Virus record (IMG/VR): IMGVR_UViG_3300032323_001070
Span: 1-64,000 of that record
Length of the DNA stretch: 64,000 bases
Strand: one strand, 5' to 3'
DNA from: a virus
Positions within the stretch are counted from its first letter, which is position 1; each line of letters begins with the position of its first letter. Under the pieces are notes generated by a model. That model searched no databases. It worked only from the letters and a program-made list of their open reading frames with translations, and had not been told where the DNA came from. The position numbers and the translations under genes are program-made. Of this stretch, positions 8,263 through 16,866 are shown in pieces.

Positions 8263-9954
8263 ATGTCCTGGAAGAAATATTTTACACCGGTAAAAATCGA
8301 TAATCAAGGCGGAGGTATGAGTCCAATTTCGGGCAGAGGTCGTCCCGGCCCTGCGCGAGCAAATTATAGTAGTTTCCTACCAGATGTCTATGCAGGTGCT
8401 CCAAATCGTGTTGAGCGTTATATGCAGTATGACACTATGGATATGGACTCCGAAGTTAATGCAGCTTTGGATATCCTTGTAGAATTTTGTACTCAGAAAG
8501 ATAAAGAAAATACCACACCATTCCACGTACAGTTTCGTGGACAACCAACTTCAACTGAAGTAAAGTTAATTAAAGAAAGTCTACAGAAGTGGAGCAAGAT
8601 ACAGCAGTTTGAAACTAGAATTTTCCGTATAGTTCGTAATGCGTTCAAATATGGAGACTGTTTCTTTGTAAGAGATCCGCAGACTAAAAAATGGTTATTT
8701 GTTGACGCTGCTAAAGTTTCAAAAATCATCGTTAATGAATCTGAAGGAAAAATTCCAGAACAATATGTAATCCGTGACATTAACTTTAACTTCAAAGAGA
8801 TGGTAGCGGTTACTCCTCATGGTACAACTAACACAGCACCTAGCGGAACAAGTTCATATACCAGTGGTGGATCGTTTGGACGAGGAATGGTAGGCTCTGC
8901 TGCACAACCTCCAGGCACTAGATTCCATAATCAAACAAACGAAGTTACCATCGATGCTAAAAATGTTATTCACATTTCGATGTCAGAAGGACTAGACAAT
9001 AACTATCCTTTTGGCAACAGTCTATTAGAATCAGTATTCAAAGTCTACAAGCAGAAAGAACTGCTTGAAGATGCTATCATTATCTATCGCATACAACGTG
9101 CTCCAGAACGTAGAATTTTCTATGTTGACGTAGGTAACATGCCGGCACACATGGCTATGAGCTTTGTAGAACGTGTTAAAAACGAAATCCAACAAAGACG
9201 TATTCCTAGCTCAACAGGTGGCGGACAAAGCATGGTTGATGCTAGTTATAATCCGTTAAGCTCATCTGAAGATTACTTCTTCCCGCAGACAGCAGAAGGT
9301 CGTGGAAGTAAAGTTGAAACACTGCCAGGCGGTACTAACCTAGGCGAAATCACAGACCTACGTTATTTTACTAACAAATTATTCCGTGCCCTACGTATTC
9401 CAAGTAGTTACTTGCCTACTGCTATTGACGAGCAGGCAAACAATTTTGCTGACGGTAAAGTAGGTACAGCGTATATCCAAGAATTACGCTTCAATGAATA
9501 CTGCAAACGTCTACAATCTATGATTGTAGAAACATTTGATCAAGAATTTAAACTTTGGCTGTACAGCAACGGTATTAACATTGACAGCAGTATTTTTGAA
9601 CTTAAATTTAATCCACCGCAAAACTTTGCTGCTTACCGTCAATCAGAACTTGACACAGCTAGAGCAGCTACTTTTGCACAGTTACAAGAGATTCCACATC
9701 TCAGCAAGAGATTTGCATTGAAACGTTTCTTAGGATTAACGCAAGAAGAGATCACAGAAAATGAACGTATGTGGAAAGAAGAGAATGGCGGAACACTAAA
9801 ACCTGCCACTGACTCTGGTGCTCAAATGAGATCTGCAGGAATTACTCCTGGAGGCATAGCCGATGATGCTGCTAGCCAAGATGCAGAAGCTCCAATGGAA
9901 GCACCGCCACCTGATGCTGCCGCTGGAGGCGAGCCGGCAGCTCCTGCAGCCTAA
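8263..9954 (+). CDS. 20: Portal vertex protein gp20, 563 aa
   Basis: The sequence is typical of T4-type portal proteins, which form the dodecameric ring through which DNA enters and leaves the head. Recognisable segments are VERYMQYDTMDMDSEVNAAL (about 50), FRIVRNAFKYGDCFF (about 125), the RAPERRIFYVDVGNMP block (about 285) and RYFTNKLFRALRIP (about 370). The C-terminus is Ala/Pro-rich low complexity (EAPPPDAAAGG), longer than needed for the fold. The start at ATG 8263 has an AAGAGAA box upstream. It heads the head cluster in T4 order. Confidence 0.95.
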   Translation: MSWKKYFTPVKIDNQGGGMSPISGRGRPGPARANYSSFLPDVYAGAPNRVERYMQYDTMDMDSEVNAALDILVEFCTQKDKENTTPFHVQFRGQPTSTEVKLIKESLQKWSKIQQFETRIFRIVRNAFKYGDCFFVRDPQTKKWLFVDAAKVSKIIVNESEGKIPEQYVIRDINFNFKEMVAVTPHGTTNTAPSGTSSYTSGGSFGRGMVGSAAQPPGTRFHNQTNEVTIDAKNVIHISMSEGLDNNYPFGNSLLESVFKVYKQKELLEDAIIIYRIQRAPERRIFYVDVGNMPAHMAMSFVERVKNEIQQRRIPSSTGGGQSMVDASYNPLSSSEDYFFPQTAEGRGSKVETLPGGTNLGEITDLRYFTNKLFRALRIPSSYLPTAIDEQANNFADGKVGTAYIQELRFNEYCKRLQSMIVETFDQEFKLWLYSNGINIDSSIFELKFNPPQNFAAYRQSELDTARAATFAQLQEIPHLSKRFALKRFLGLTQEEITENERMWKEENGGTLKPATDSGAQMRSAGITPGGIADDAASQDAEAPMEAPPPDAAAGGEPAAPAA

Positions 9955-9958
9955 ACGC

Positions 9959-9964
9959 TAAATA
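9959..9964 (+). promoter_or_regulatory. Late promoter core abutting a start codon
   Basis: TAAATA followed by CACT and then ATG 9969. A T4-like start site would fall at or next to the ATG, and no Shine-Dalgarno is present. Confidence 0.5.
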
Positions 9965-9968
9965 CACT

Positions 9969-10214
9969 ATGCTTCTAAGAGAATTCATTTATTTTAAAGA
10001 TTCCACTAACGATTTTGCTGTAGATCGAAGATACAGCAACGATCGCGATTCCTCTGTGGTTGAAAAAGACGATACTCGTAAAATTAGATTGACGTTAAAG
10101 CAGATCAATATGCTAAGAACTCAAAGCGAAGCTCACGAGTTTGAAGAAGAATCAGAACTAGAATTCGTAAGACAAATGTATGGTCAACCACCCGCAGAAG
10201 CAGCAGCTGAATAA
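9969..10214 (+). CDS. Small prohead-region protein between gp20 and gp67, 81 aa
   Basis: A highly charged 81-residue protein (MLLREFIYFKDS..., KIRLTLKQINMLRTQSEA, ending in PPAEAAAE). Its position directly after gp20 corresponds to the T4 slot for prohead core proteins gp67/gp68, and from memory T4-like marine phages carry a similar small protein here. A role in the prohead core is inferred from position only. The last 35 nt overlap the next gene in another frame. Confidence 0.7.
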   Translation: MLLREFIYFKDSTNDFAVDRRYSNDRDSSVVEKDDTRKIRLTLKQINMLRTQSEAHEFEEESELEFVRQMYGQPPAEAAAE

Positions 10215-10833
10215 CGTAGCTTTTGTACTAGGAAACGGAACCAGTAGATTATCAGTAGACGTAAACACACTGATAGAACGAGGTAAAGTTTTCGGTTGTA
10301 ACGCTATCTACAGAGAATTCCAACCCCACTATCTTGTAGCTGTTGACGTAAAAATGGTCAACGAAATCATTGCCAGCGGGTATCATAAGACCAATGAAGT
10401 CTGGACAAATCCTAACAAAGGTATACTTGATAAGGATTATGTTAAATTTTTTAATCCGCATAAAGGCTGGTCTAGTGGCCCTACAGCACTGTGGTTTGCA
10501 GCAAATCAAGGACACAGAAACATTTTTATTCTAGGATTTGATTACCAAGGAACGCAGGGCAGATTTAATAATGTGTATGCAGATACATACAATTATAAAA
10601 AGAGCTCGGATGCTGCTACATTCCACGGAAACTGGTTAAGTCAAACTGATAGAACTATAAGAGAATATAGAAATACTAATTTTTACAGAGTAATTGAACC
10701 CGGATCCTATATACCGGATAAACTAGCACCGCCGCATCATACGAACCTTCGACATATTAATTTCGAAGAATTTGAAAATTTTTTTCCCGGAACTATATAT
10801 TCCGATCAAAATCATCAAAAAAGTACCATTTAA
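10180..10833 (+). CDS. GT42/DUF115-like (sialyltransferase-like) protein, 217 aa
   Basis: The N-terminal motif VLGNGTSR (about 15-22), followed by VFGCNAIYREF and later SSGPTALWFAANQGHRN and IFILGFDY, matches the pattern of GT42 sialyltransferases (CstI/CstII) and related DUF115/MptE-like Rossmann proteins: a glycine-rich nucleotide-binding loop, a CN(x)Y element and a GxDxY-like strand end. It may transfer or bind a nucleotide-activated sugar, possibly modifying the capsid, but this is inference. It overlaps the preceding small gene by 35 nt and lies inside the head cluster. Homologues may start nearer LNNVAF, where the codon is CTG, so the first residues are doubtful. Confidence 0.6.
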   Translation: MVNHPQKQQLNNVAFVLGNGTSRLSVDVNTLIERGKVFGCNAIYREFQPHYLVAVDVKMVNEIIASGYHKTNEVWTNPNKGILDKDYVKFFNPHKGWSSGPTALWFAANQGHRNIFILGFDYQGTQGRFNNVYADTYNYKKSSDAATFHGNWLSQTDRTIREYRNTNFYRVIEPGSYIPDKLAPPHHTNLRHINFEEFENFFPGTIYSDQNHQKSTI

Positions 10834-10855
10834 CACCCTTTTGTAATCTTAGTGT

Positions 10856-10861
10856 TAAATA
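10856..10861 (+). promoter_or_regulatory. Late promoter core upstream of gp67
   Basis: GTTAAATA lies 37 nt before ATG 10898; the leader contains GAAGGAGA as ribosome-binding site. A weak inverted repeat TTTAACAC/GTGTTAAA (about 10829-10859) overlaps it. Confidence 0.5.
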
Positions 10862-10897
10862 AAACGACAGCCTAACCATCTTGAAGGAGAATTAAAC

Positions 10898-11734
10898 ATG
10901 GCAGATAAAAGTAAATTAGAGCAGATGCTCGAAAGCTTGGTCAATGACGATCAAGCTAAAGCCGAAGAATTATTCCACGAGTATGTTGTAGAAAAATCTC
11001 GTGAAATCTACGAAACACTAATCGAAGCAGAAATCGAAGACGAAGAAGACGAAGAAGAAGTTGAAGAAGCTGCTGACGACGAAGATGCAGAAGAAGATAA
11101 AGTAGATGAAGAATTTGAAGATATCGCCGTTGAAGCAGACGACGAAATGGATATGGGCGGTGACCCAACTGACGATCTAGAAGCAGAACTAGACGCAGAA
11201 CAAGAAGATAACGAAGAAGGTGAAAAGTCTGAAGAAGAACTTTTCCAAGACCTAGACGCTATCGTTGACGAACTACAAGCTAAGTTCGACGAACTAAAAG
11301 GTGGCGACGAAGGCGACATGGACATGGACATGGGCGGTGACGACGAAAAAATGAAAGATGATTTCGATCTAGCAACTGTTCGTGAATATGTAGAAAAAGT
11401 TCCAGCCGGTCACGGTGCTGAAAAGAAAGGCGCTGCTGAAAAAGCTGACAACACCAAGTCAACAATTGACAACATGAAAAATGACATGGGCGGTACAACT
11501 GCTAACATTCTAAGCAGCAAAGAAGATGCAGCTACTCATGCAGGTCAAGGACAGTTAAAAGGTTCAGGTTTATTGAAAGGAACTGCAAAAGAAGACAACG
11601 CTGGTAATATCAACGTTCCAGGCGGCAAAGCCGGCAGCGCATTTAGCACAAAAGAACCAGGTCATGGTGCTGAAAAGAAAGGCGCAGCAGAAAACGCTGA
11701 TAACAAGCAAAGCCTTTTCCGTGGTCGTAGATAA
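10898..11734 (+). CDS. 67: Prohead core protein, gp67-like, 278 aa
   Basis: The first 45 residues (KLEQMLESLVNDDQAKAEE...FHEYVVEKSREIYETLIEAE) resemble the N-terminus of T4 gp67 (PIP), followed as in gp67 by a very acidic region (EDEEDEEEVEEAADDEDAEE). T4 gp67 is only 80 aa; this one is extended by Gly/Asp/Met-rich linkers and two near-identical GHGAEKKGAAE(K/N)ADN segments (about 168 and 251). Core proteins fill the prohead and are cut to small acidic peptides by gp21; (I/L)-x-E sites such as LIEAEIE are frequent. A strong GAAGGAGA ribosome-binding site precedes the start. The neighbours gp20, gp21, gp22 and gp23 support the assignment. Confidence 0.75.
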   Translation: MADKSKLEQMLESLVNDDQAKAEELFHEYVVEKSREIYETLIEAEIEDEEDEEEVEEAADDEDAEEDKVDEEFEDIAVEADDEMDMGGDPTDDLEAELDAEQEDNEEGEKSEEELFQDLDAIVDELQAKFDELKGGDEGDMDMDMGGDDEKMKDDFDLATVREYVEKVPAGHGAEKKGAAEKADNTKSTIDNMKNDMGGTTANILSSKEDAATHAGQGQLKGSGLLKGTAKEDNAGNINVPGGKAGSAFSTKEPGHGAEKKGAAENADNKQSLFRGRR

Positions 11735-11749
11735 TAGGACTTGACAAAG

Positions 11750-12379
11750 GTGAAAACTACTCTATCAGAACACTTGAGTTTTGACCAGGCTAAGATTGTC
11801 TTGGAGCGAGATGAAGGCAGCGATGGTAAAAAGTCGCTGCATTTAAACGGCATTTGCATTCAAGGAGATATCCGAAATGCAAACCAGCGTGTTTATTCTT
11901 CTCATGAAATTGGCAGGGCTGTCAAGACGCTCAACGAACAGATCTCTGGTGGTTACTCCGTTCTTGGAGAAGTTGATCATCCTCAAGATTTGAAAATCAA
12001 TCTTGATCGTGTTTCACACATGATCACTAAGATGTGGATGGACGGTCCTAACGGCTACGGAAAACTAAAATTACTCCCAACTCCAATGGGTCAATTAATA
12101 CAGACTATGTTGGAGTCAGGAGTCAAACTAGGAGTTTCAAGCAGGGGCAGTGGTGAAGTTGATTCGCAAGGTAATGTCCAAGGTTTTGAAATTATTACAG
12201 TGGACGTTGTAGCACAACCAAGCGCCCCGGGAGCTTATCCTACACCAGTTTATGAACACTTGATGAACAACACAGGTGGATATCAGGCATTTAGAATAGC
12301 ACAAGAAGTCAAAGGCGACACAAAGGCACAAAGATACATAGCAGAGAGTCTAAAGAGAATTATCTCTGGACTCAAATAA
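11750..12379 (+). CDS. 21: Prohead core scaffold and protease gp21, 209 aa
   Basis: A serine protease of the T4 gp21 family that matures the prohead by cutting scaffold and capsid proteins after (I/L)-x-E. The candidate catalytic histidine lies in LGEVDHP (about His77) and the serine in KLGVSSRGSGEV (about Ser130-131), with the conserved DVVAQPSAPGAYPTP block after it. GTG 11750 is preferred because AGGA at about 11736 then stands 10 nt upstream; TTG 11741 in the same frame is the alternative and leaves only about 1 nt of spacing. It sits between the gp67-like and gp22 genes, the usual T4 order. Confidence 0.9.
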   Translation: MKTTLSEHLSFDQAKIVLERDEGSDGKKSLHLNGICIQGDIRNANQRVYSSHEIGRAVKTLNEQISGGYSVLGEVDHPQDLKINLDRVSHMITKMWMDGPNGYGKLKLLPTPMGQLIQTMLESGVKLGVSSRGSGEVDSQGNVQGFEIITVDVVAQPSAPGAYPTPVYEHLMNNTGGYQAFRIAQEVKGDTKAQRYIAESLKRIISGLK

Positions 12380-12392
12380 TAAGGAGAATCAC

Positions 12393-13487
12393 ATGCTAGA
12401 TTTCGTTAAACAATTGTTTGAAAACAATGTGATTTCCGAGGACATCAAATCGGAGATTGAAGCTGCCTGGCAAGGCCAGATTCAAGAAAACCGTGATCAA
12501 GTTACTGCACAATTGCGTGAAGAATTCGCACAAAAGTACGAACATGATAAATCCGCAATGGTAGAAGCTGTTGAATCCATGCTAGCTGATCGCTTACAAG
12601 CAGAGCTAGGTGAATTTGCAGAAGACCGCCAAGGACTAATCGAAGCTCGTGCAAAATATGCCAAGAAAATGAAAGATGATTCCAAAGCAATGGAATCATT
12701 TGTTCTTAATAACCTTAAGAAAGAACTTTCTGAACTACACGAAGATCGCAAACAAGTTGCAGCTAATGTTGCAAAATTAGAATCTTTCATCGTGGACGCA
12801 CTAGCGAAAGAAATCGCAGAATTCCACACAGATAAGAAAGACCTAGCCGAAACTAAAGTTAAATTAGTTCGCGAAAGCAAGGCTAAGTTTGAAGCTATCA
12901 AGAAAGAATTCATTTCCCGTTCAGCTAAGATCATCGAAGAAACTGTGTCGAAAGGCCTGCGTTCTGAGATTACTCAGCTCAAGGAAGATATTGAAGCAGC
13001 ACGTAGAAACGACTTTGGTCGCAGAATTTTTGAATCATTCGCTAGCGAATATTCAGCAAGCTATCTAAATGAGAAGAGTGAAACATCTAAGCTCATGCAG
13101 ACAGTTGCACAAAAAGAAGCAGAGCTAGCAGAAGCAGCAAAAATTGTTGCAGACGCACAAAAATTAGCAGAAAGCCGTGAAACTGAAATTAGAATTATCA
13201 AAGAATCGGCACAACGCAAAGATATCATGAACGAATTACTTGGACCATTAACTGGTGACAAGAAAGAAGTTATGAAGGAACTGCTTGAATCTGTTCAGAC
13301 ACAAAAACTACACAGTGCATTTGACAAGTACTTGCCGGCCGTTATGGAAGGTCAAGCACCAGCGAGAAAAGCACTCACAGAGGCTAAAGCAATTACAGGC
13401 AATAAAGAACAGGCACCTACTTTCGGCGGCGAGGAAAAGACCGCTGAAATATTTGACATCCGCAGGCTTGCGGGACTAAAAGTTTAA
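12393..13487 (+). CDS. 22: Prohead core scaffolding protein gp22, 364 aa
   Basis: Almost entirely helical and highly charged, with long runs typical of the T4 gp22 scaffold (EFAEDRQGLIEARAKYAKKM, LVRESKAKFEAIKKEFI) and the conserved SKGLRSEITQLKEDIEAAR..FGRRIFE block (about 185-215). gp22 assembles the inner core around which gp23 polymerises and is destroyed by gp21. The start has an AAGGAGAA box 8 nt upstream, 13 nt after gp21. An (I/L)-x-E site occurs near the N-terminus. Confidence 0.9.
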   Translation: MLDFVKQLFENNVISEDIKSEIEAAWQGQIQENRDQVTAQLREEFAQKYEHDKSAMVEAVESMLADRLQAELGEFAEDRQGLIEARAKYAKKMKDDSKAMESFVLNNLKKELSELHEDRKQVAANVAKLESFIVDALAKEIAEFHTDKKDLAETKVKLVRESKAKFEAIKKEFISRSAKIIEETVSKGLRSEITQLKEDIEAARRNDFGRRIFESFASEYSASYLNEKSETSKLMQTVAQKEAELAEAAKIVADAQKLAESRETEIRIIKESAQRKDIMNELLGPLTGDKKEVMKELLESVQTQKLHSAFDKYLPAVMEGQAPARKALTEAKAITGNKEQAPTFGGEEKTAEIFDIRRLAGLKV

Positions 13488-13498
13488 GGAGAACTATA

Positions 13499-14659
13499 AT
13501 GTCACAACTACTCGAGTCACGCTGGTCGGAAACCAAGGACGCTCTATTAGAGGGTCTTCAAGGTAACAAGCGTTCAGTTATGGCAACTACTCTAGAAAAT
13601 ACTCGCAAGTATCTGTCTGAGAGTGCCACTGCTGGTGCTACATCCGCTGGCAACGTTGCAACCCTAAATCGTGTGATCCTACCAGTGATCAGACGTGTTA
13701 TGCCAACCGTTATCGCTAACGAGTTGGTAGGCGTACAGCCTATGACTGGCCCAGTTGGTCAGATCCACACACTAAGAGTTCGTTACTCTGAAGCTGGTGA
13801 ATTTGATGCTGGTACAGAAGCATTGAGCCCATTCCAAATTGCTCAAGGTTATTCTGCTTTCAGTAACTCCAGCACAGCTAAAGCTGCTTCTACAGCAACT
13901 TTAGAAGGCGTAGCCGGTAAGAAACTAAGCATTCAAATCTTGAAGCAAACAGTTGAAGCTAAGACACGTAAATTGTCTGCTCGCTGGACATTTGAAGCTG
14001 CACAAGATGCACAAGCCCAACAAGGTATTGACATCGAAGCAGAAATCATGGCTGCTCTTGCACAAGAAATTACAGCTGAAATCGACCAAGAAGTTATTGG
14101 TAGCTTAAATGCATTAGCTGGTACAGTATTAACATACGACCAAGCTGCCGTATCTGGTACAGCTACATTCGTTGGTGACGAGCATGCCGCATTGGCAGTT
14201 CAAATCAACCGTGTTGCTAACTTGATCGCTCAGCGTACACGTCGTGGTGCTGGTAACTGGGCAGTTGTATCCCCAACTACCTTGACACTACTACAAAGCG
14301 CGACAACTTCTGCATTCGCAAGAACAACAGAAGGCACATTCGAAGCTCCAACAAACACCAAGTTCGTTGGTACATTGAACAGCGCAATGAAAGTGTACGT
14401 AAACGGCTATGCATCATCTGATGATGTTCTAGTTGGTTACAAAGGTTCTAGCGAAAGCGATGCAGCAGCATTCTATTGCCCATACATTCCATTGATGAGC
14501 AGTGGTGTTGTTCTAGATCCAGCAACTTTCGAACCAGTCGTATCATTCATGACACGTTATGGTTATGTTGAGTTGACAAACACAGCGTCATCTTTAGGTA
14601 ACGCTGCTGACTATCTAGGCAAAGTTGCTGTTACAACAGCTAACTTGAAGTTTGCTTAA
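13499..14659 (+). CDS. 23: Major capsid protein gp23, 386 aa
   Basis: Recognisable as the T4-type major capsid protein by NRVILPVIRRVMPTVIANEL (about 57-77), VGVQPMTGPVGQIHTLRVRY, AKTRKLSARWTFEAAQDAQA and the C-terminal FMTRYGYVELTNT. The predicted gp21 cleavage is after LSE (39-41), leaving a mature protein of about 345 residues. It is short: T4 gp23 is 521 aa, which suggests loss or reduction of the insertion and variable regions. It has an AAGGAGAA ribosome-binding site and is followed by a strong terminator, as expected for the most abundant virion protein. Confidence 0.95.
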   Translation: MSQLLESRWSETKDALLEGLQGNKRSVMATTLENTRKYLSESATAGATSAGNVATLNRVILPVIRRVMPTVIANELVGVQPMTGPVGQIHTLRVRYSEAGEFDAGTEALSPFQIAQGYSAFSNSSTAKAASTATLEGVAGKKLSIQILKQTVEAKTRKLSARWTFEAAQDAQAQQGIDIEAEIMAALAQEITAEIDQEVIGSLNALAGTVLTYDQAAVSGTATFVGDEHAALAVQINRVANLIAQRTRRGAGNWAVVSPTTLTLLQSATTSAFARTTEGTFEAPTNTKFVGTLNSAMKVYVNGYASSDDVLVGYKGSSESDAAAFYCPYIPLMSSGVVLDPATFEPVVSFMTRYGYVELTNTASSLGNAADYLGKVAVTTANLKFA

Positions 14660-14686
14660 TTAGTAACTTTCATTTTAATGAAATTC

Positions 14687-14711
14687 AAAAAGGCTCTTCG
14701 GAGCCTTTTTG
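14687..14711 (+). terminator. Terminator after gp23
   Basis: A perfect stem AGGCTC/GAGCCT closed by a TTCG loop, flanked by A-run and T-run arms. It would end the capsid-cluster transcript. Confidence 0.9.
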
Positions 14712-14718
14712 TTTGACT

Positions 14719-14724
14719 TAAATA
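14719..14724 (+). promoter_or_regulatory. Late promoter core abutting a GTG start
   Basis: TAAATA followed by TCAG and then GTG 14729, immediately after the gp23 terminator, so this gene needs its own promoter. The spacing predicts a leaderless mRNA. Confidence 0.5.
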
Positions 14725-14728
14725 TCAG

Positions 14729-14998
14729 GTGCAGATAGAATCAGATAAAGAATTTCCAGAATTACGAAAACGCATCGATGTATGGCGTAAACAATTTCCC
14801 ATGTTCAAACATGATGTACATCAAATAGAACATATCATAGAAAAACACATTCAAAATCACAGCATTATAATGGTGCAGTTTAGACAGACTAAGAGCAAAT
14901 ATCTGTTGGAAAAAGCTCAAAAAGAAATTGACGAAATTAACAGAGTTCTTTCAACTGTAGAAAAAATTCAGTTAATGTCGATACTATCACAAGACTAA
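14729..14998 (+). CDS. Hypothetical small helical protein, 89 aa
   Basis: A charged, probably all-helical protein (PELRKRIDVWRKQFPMFKHD..., LLEKAQKEIDEINRVLSTVEK). It starts at GTG immediately after a late promoter core and has no Shine-Dalgarno. The stop TAA lies in the next promoter core (ACTAAATA). I do not recognise a family; the separate late promoter suggests a virion or assembly role. Confidence 0.7.
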   Translation: MQIESDKEFPELRKRIDVWRKQFPMFKHDVHQIEHIIEKHIQNHSIIMVQFRQTKSKYLLEKAQKEIDEINRVLSTVEKIQLMSILSQD

Positions 14999-15001
14999 AT
15001 A
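14996..15001 (+). promoter_or_regulatory. Late promoter core with structured leader
   Basis: TAAATA overlapping the stop codon of the 89-aa gene. The leader to ATG 15087 is about 80 nt, holds the perfect hairpin CCGCAA-CT-TTGCGG (15019-15032) and opens with a 12-codon frame (ATG 15004, MSIIGPQLCGLML) that ends before the gene. Confidence 0.5.
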
Positions 15002-15086
15002 CTATGTCTATCATTGGGCCGCAACTTTGCGGACTTATGCTGTAACCCGCAGCGTAGACCTAAAACGTCAACATAAGGAGAAACAA

Positions 15087-15551
15087 ATGGGACGTCCATT
15101 ATATAAAGATGTAAACGGTGACGTTGTCATCGGCACAGGCGCAGGCGCCACAACAGGTATTAGAGTAGATTTCCATGACGGAACTACATTAAGAACTGAC
15201 GGTATCATTATCAAGCAGCGTGGAGCGAAAACATTCGTAGTAGCTAGAGTAGGCACACCTGCTACTAGATTTGTTTGCAGATTGGTTGACACAACACCAA
15301 ATGCAGCTGGCGAGATGAGAATGGTTGGCTATCCAGGCGGCAACGGTAATGTAGAAGTACCAATCTCAAAAATCACTCGTAGAGTTGCTACAGGATTTCC
15401 AACAGTTCCAGTGATCAATTCCGAAGGACTATGGGACGGCGAAGATTCAGATGCTGCTACTAACCACAATCAAAAAAGATATACTTGGTTTATACAGAAC
15501 GACTCATCTGCCGATGTATTAGTCTTAACAGAAATCACAGCACAGCTATAA
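15087..15551 (+). CDS. Putative virion structural protein, 154 aa
   Basis: The start is ATG 15087 behind AAGGAGAA; an open in-frame extension to 15027 lacks a ribosome-binding site. The protein is beta-rich and Gly/Thr-rich (GDVVIGTGAGATTGIRVDFH) and ends in NDSSADVLVLTEITAQL. From memory, similar proteins follow gp23 in T4-like marine phages and are found in virions. It opens the long module of virion surface proteins. Confidence 0.7.
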   Translation: MGRPLYKDVNGDVVIGTGAGATTGIRVDFHDGTTLRTDGIIIKQRGAKTFVVARVGTPATRFVCRLVDTTPNAAGEMRMVGYPGGNGNVEVPISKITRRVATGFPTVPVINSEGLWDGEDSDAATNHNQKRYTWFIQNDSSADVLVLTEITAQL

Positions 15552-15564
15552 TTTAGGATAATAA

Positions 15565-16515
15565 ATGGGACACGTAGTTAAAACTAACGGCGACTATTCG
15601 ATTAAAACCGGAGAAGGCGCCACTATTGTTTTAGATACCGGACAAGGTGTCGGTACAACTAGAGTTACTGGAAATTTAGTTGTCGATGGCGACACTGTAA
15701 CCGTATCTGCAGAAAACTTAAATGTCCAAGATAATATTATCATAGTAAACTATGGTGAAACTGGTGCTGGCGTTACTTTACAATATTCTGGTTTAGAAGT
15801 TGATAGAGGAACGCTGGCCCGCTCTGCTTTTGTTTTCAATGAAGCAGACGATACATGGAACATTGCTATTGTAGGTGGTCCAACCTCTTATAGTTTTACT
15901 AACAGTAATTTAAGAGTAAGAACTATCTTAACTAACTCCGATACTGACAACGGAGATCTTACTTTAATCGGCACAGGAACAGGTGTTGTAAAAGTAACAG
16001 GAACATCAAATTACGAAAATCAAGTCACAGATGACGACGATATTCCAAATAAAAAATATGTAGACGATGCGATTCTTTTTAATCCATCGAGATCTATTAA
16101 CCAATTAGATACATCGGTGTTTATTGCGGACGCTGATCAACCTGGAACCACAACATGGATCGGAGCGACTCCTTTTGAAAGTGAAGTTGCAGTGATAGTT
16201 GATGGAATTCCAAATTCATTCTTCTACCCTAACAGGGCAAAGATTCAAGACCTTGAAATACAACGCAGCGAAATTAGCAACGTTGATACTAACTCAAATT
16301 TATTTTTGAGAACAAACGGTACTGGTAAAGTTCAAACAAATTATGCTATGCAGTTTGATCGAATCGCAGTAACACCGGCAGTTGTATCAAATTCTTCGTT
16401 GATATATGCAACCACTCCAGGTCCAGGAACCACAGGTTTAAAATTTATTAATTCATCTTACAACGATGAAATAGTTAGCAAGAACAGAGCATTATTATTC
16501 AGTATGTTATTTTAA
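15565..16515 (+). CDS. Fibre-like structural protein, 316 aa
   Basis: Beta-repeat composition and the motif GNLVVDGDTVTVSAENLNVQDN are typical of T4-like phage fibre or adhesin proteins, in which trimeric beta-sheets are built from such strands. The region VTDDDDIPNKKYVDDAI (about 152-168) resembles the ....IPTKKYVDDAI-type connector found before fibre tips. No enzymatic motif is seen. It is spaced 13 nt from its neighbour with an AGGATAA box and is probably part of a fibre operon running to 33634. Confidence 0.65.
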   Translation: MGHVVKTNGDYSIKTGEGATIVLDTGQGVGTTRVTGNLVVDGDTVTVSAENLNVQDNIIIVNYGETGAGVTLQYSGLEVDRGTLARSAFVFNEADDTWNIAIVGGPTSYSFTNSNLRVRTILTNSDTDNGDLTLIGTGTGVVKVTGTSNYENQVTDDDDIPNKKYVDDAILFNPSRSINQLDTSVFIADADQPGTTTWIGATPFESEVAVIVDGIPNSFFYPNRAKIQDLEIQRSEISNVDTNSNLFLRTNGTGKVQTNYAMQFDRIAVTPAVVSNSSLIYATTPGPGTTGLKFINSSYNDEIVSKNRALLFSMLF

Positions 16516-16524
16516 GGATTCAAT

Positions 16525-16866
16525 ATGGCGATTAACAGCACACAATTAACAACAAACGGTGACTCAGCGGTTTATACTAGTTCTGGTACGAATGCTATCG
16601 TTACTCTAATAATTTGTAACACTGGAAATCCGGATCCTGCAGGTGTAGACGAAACGATTAATTCTTGTACTATAACTATCAATTTTGTAAGATTAGGTGA
16701 TGTTTCAAATGTAACTAACACTGTGGTAAAAAATCTAATAGTTCCAGCAGGAGAAACTATATTTTTCTCAGATGAAAAAGTCGTATTAGACAACGGCGAT
16801 CAGGTTCGTGCCACTGCCAGTGTGGCTAACCTATTAAGCATAACTGTGAGTACCTTACCAGTATGA
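16525..16866 (+). CDS. Putative structural protein, 113 aa
   Basis: A small all-beta protein (VTLIICNTGN, NNVTNTVVKNLIVPAGETIFF-like pattern) with alternating hydrophobic strands, like small receptor-binding or decoration proteins of T4-like phages. The AAGGA box precedes ATG 16525 and the last 4 nt overlap the next start. No named family is recognised. Confidence 0.6.
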   Translation: MAINSTQLTTNGDSAVYTSSGTNAIVTLIICNTGNPDPAGVDETINSCTITINFVRLGDVSNVTNTVVKNLIVPAGETIFFSDEKVVLDNGDQVRATASVANLLSITVSTLPV

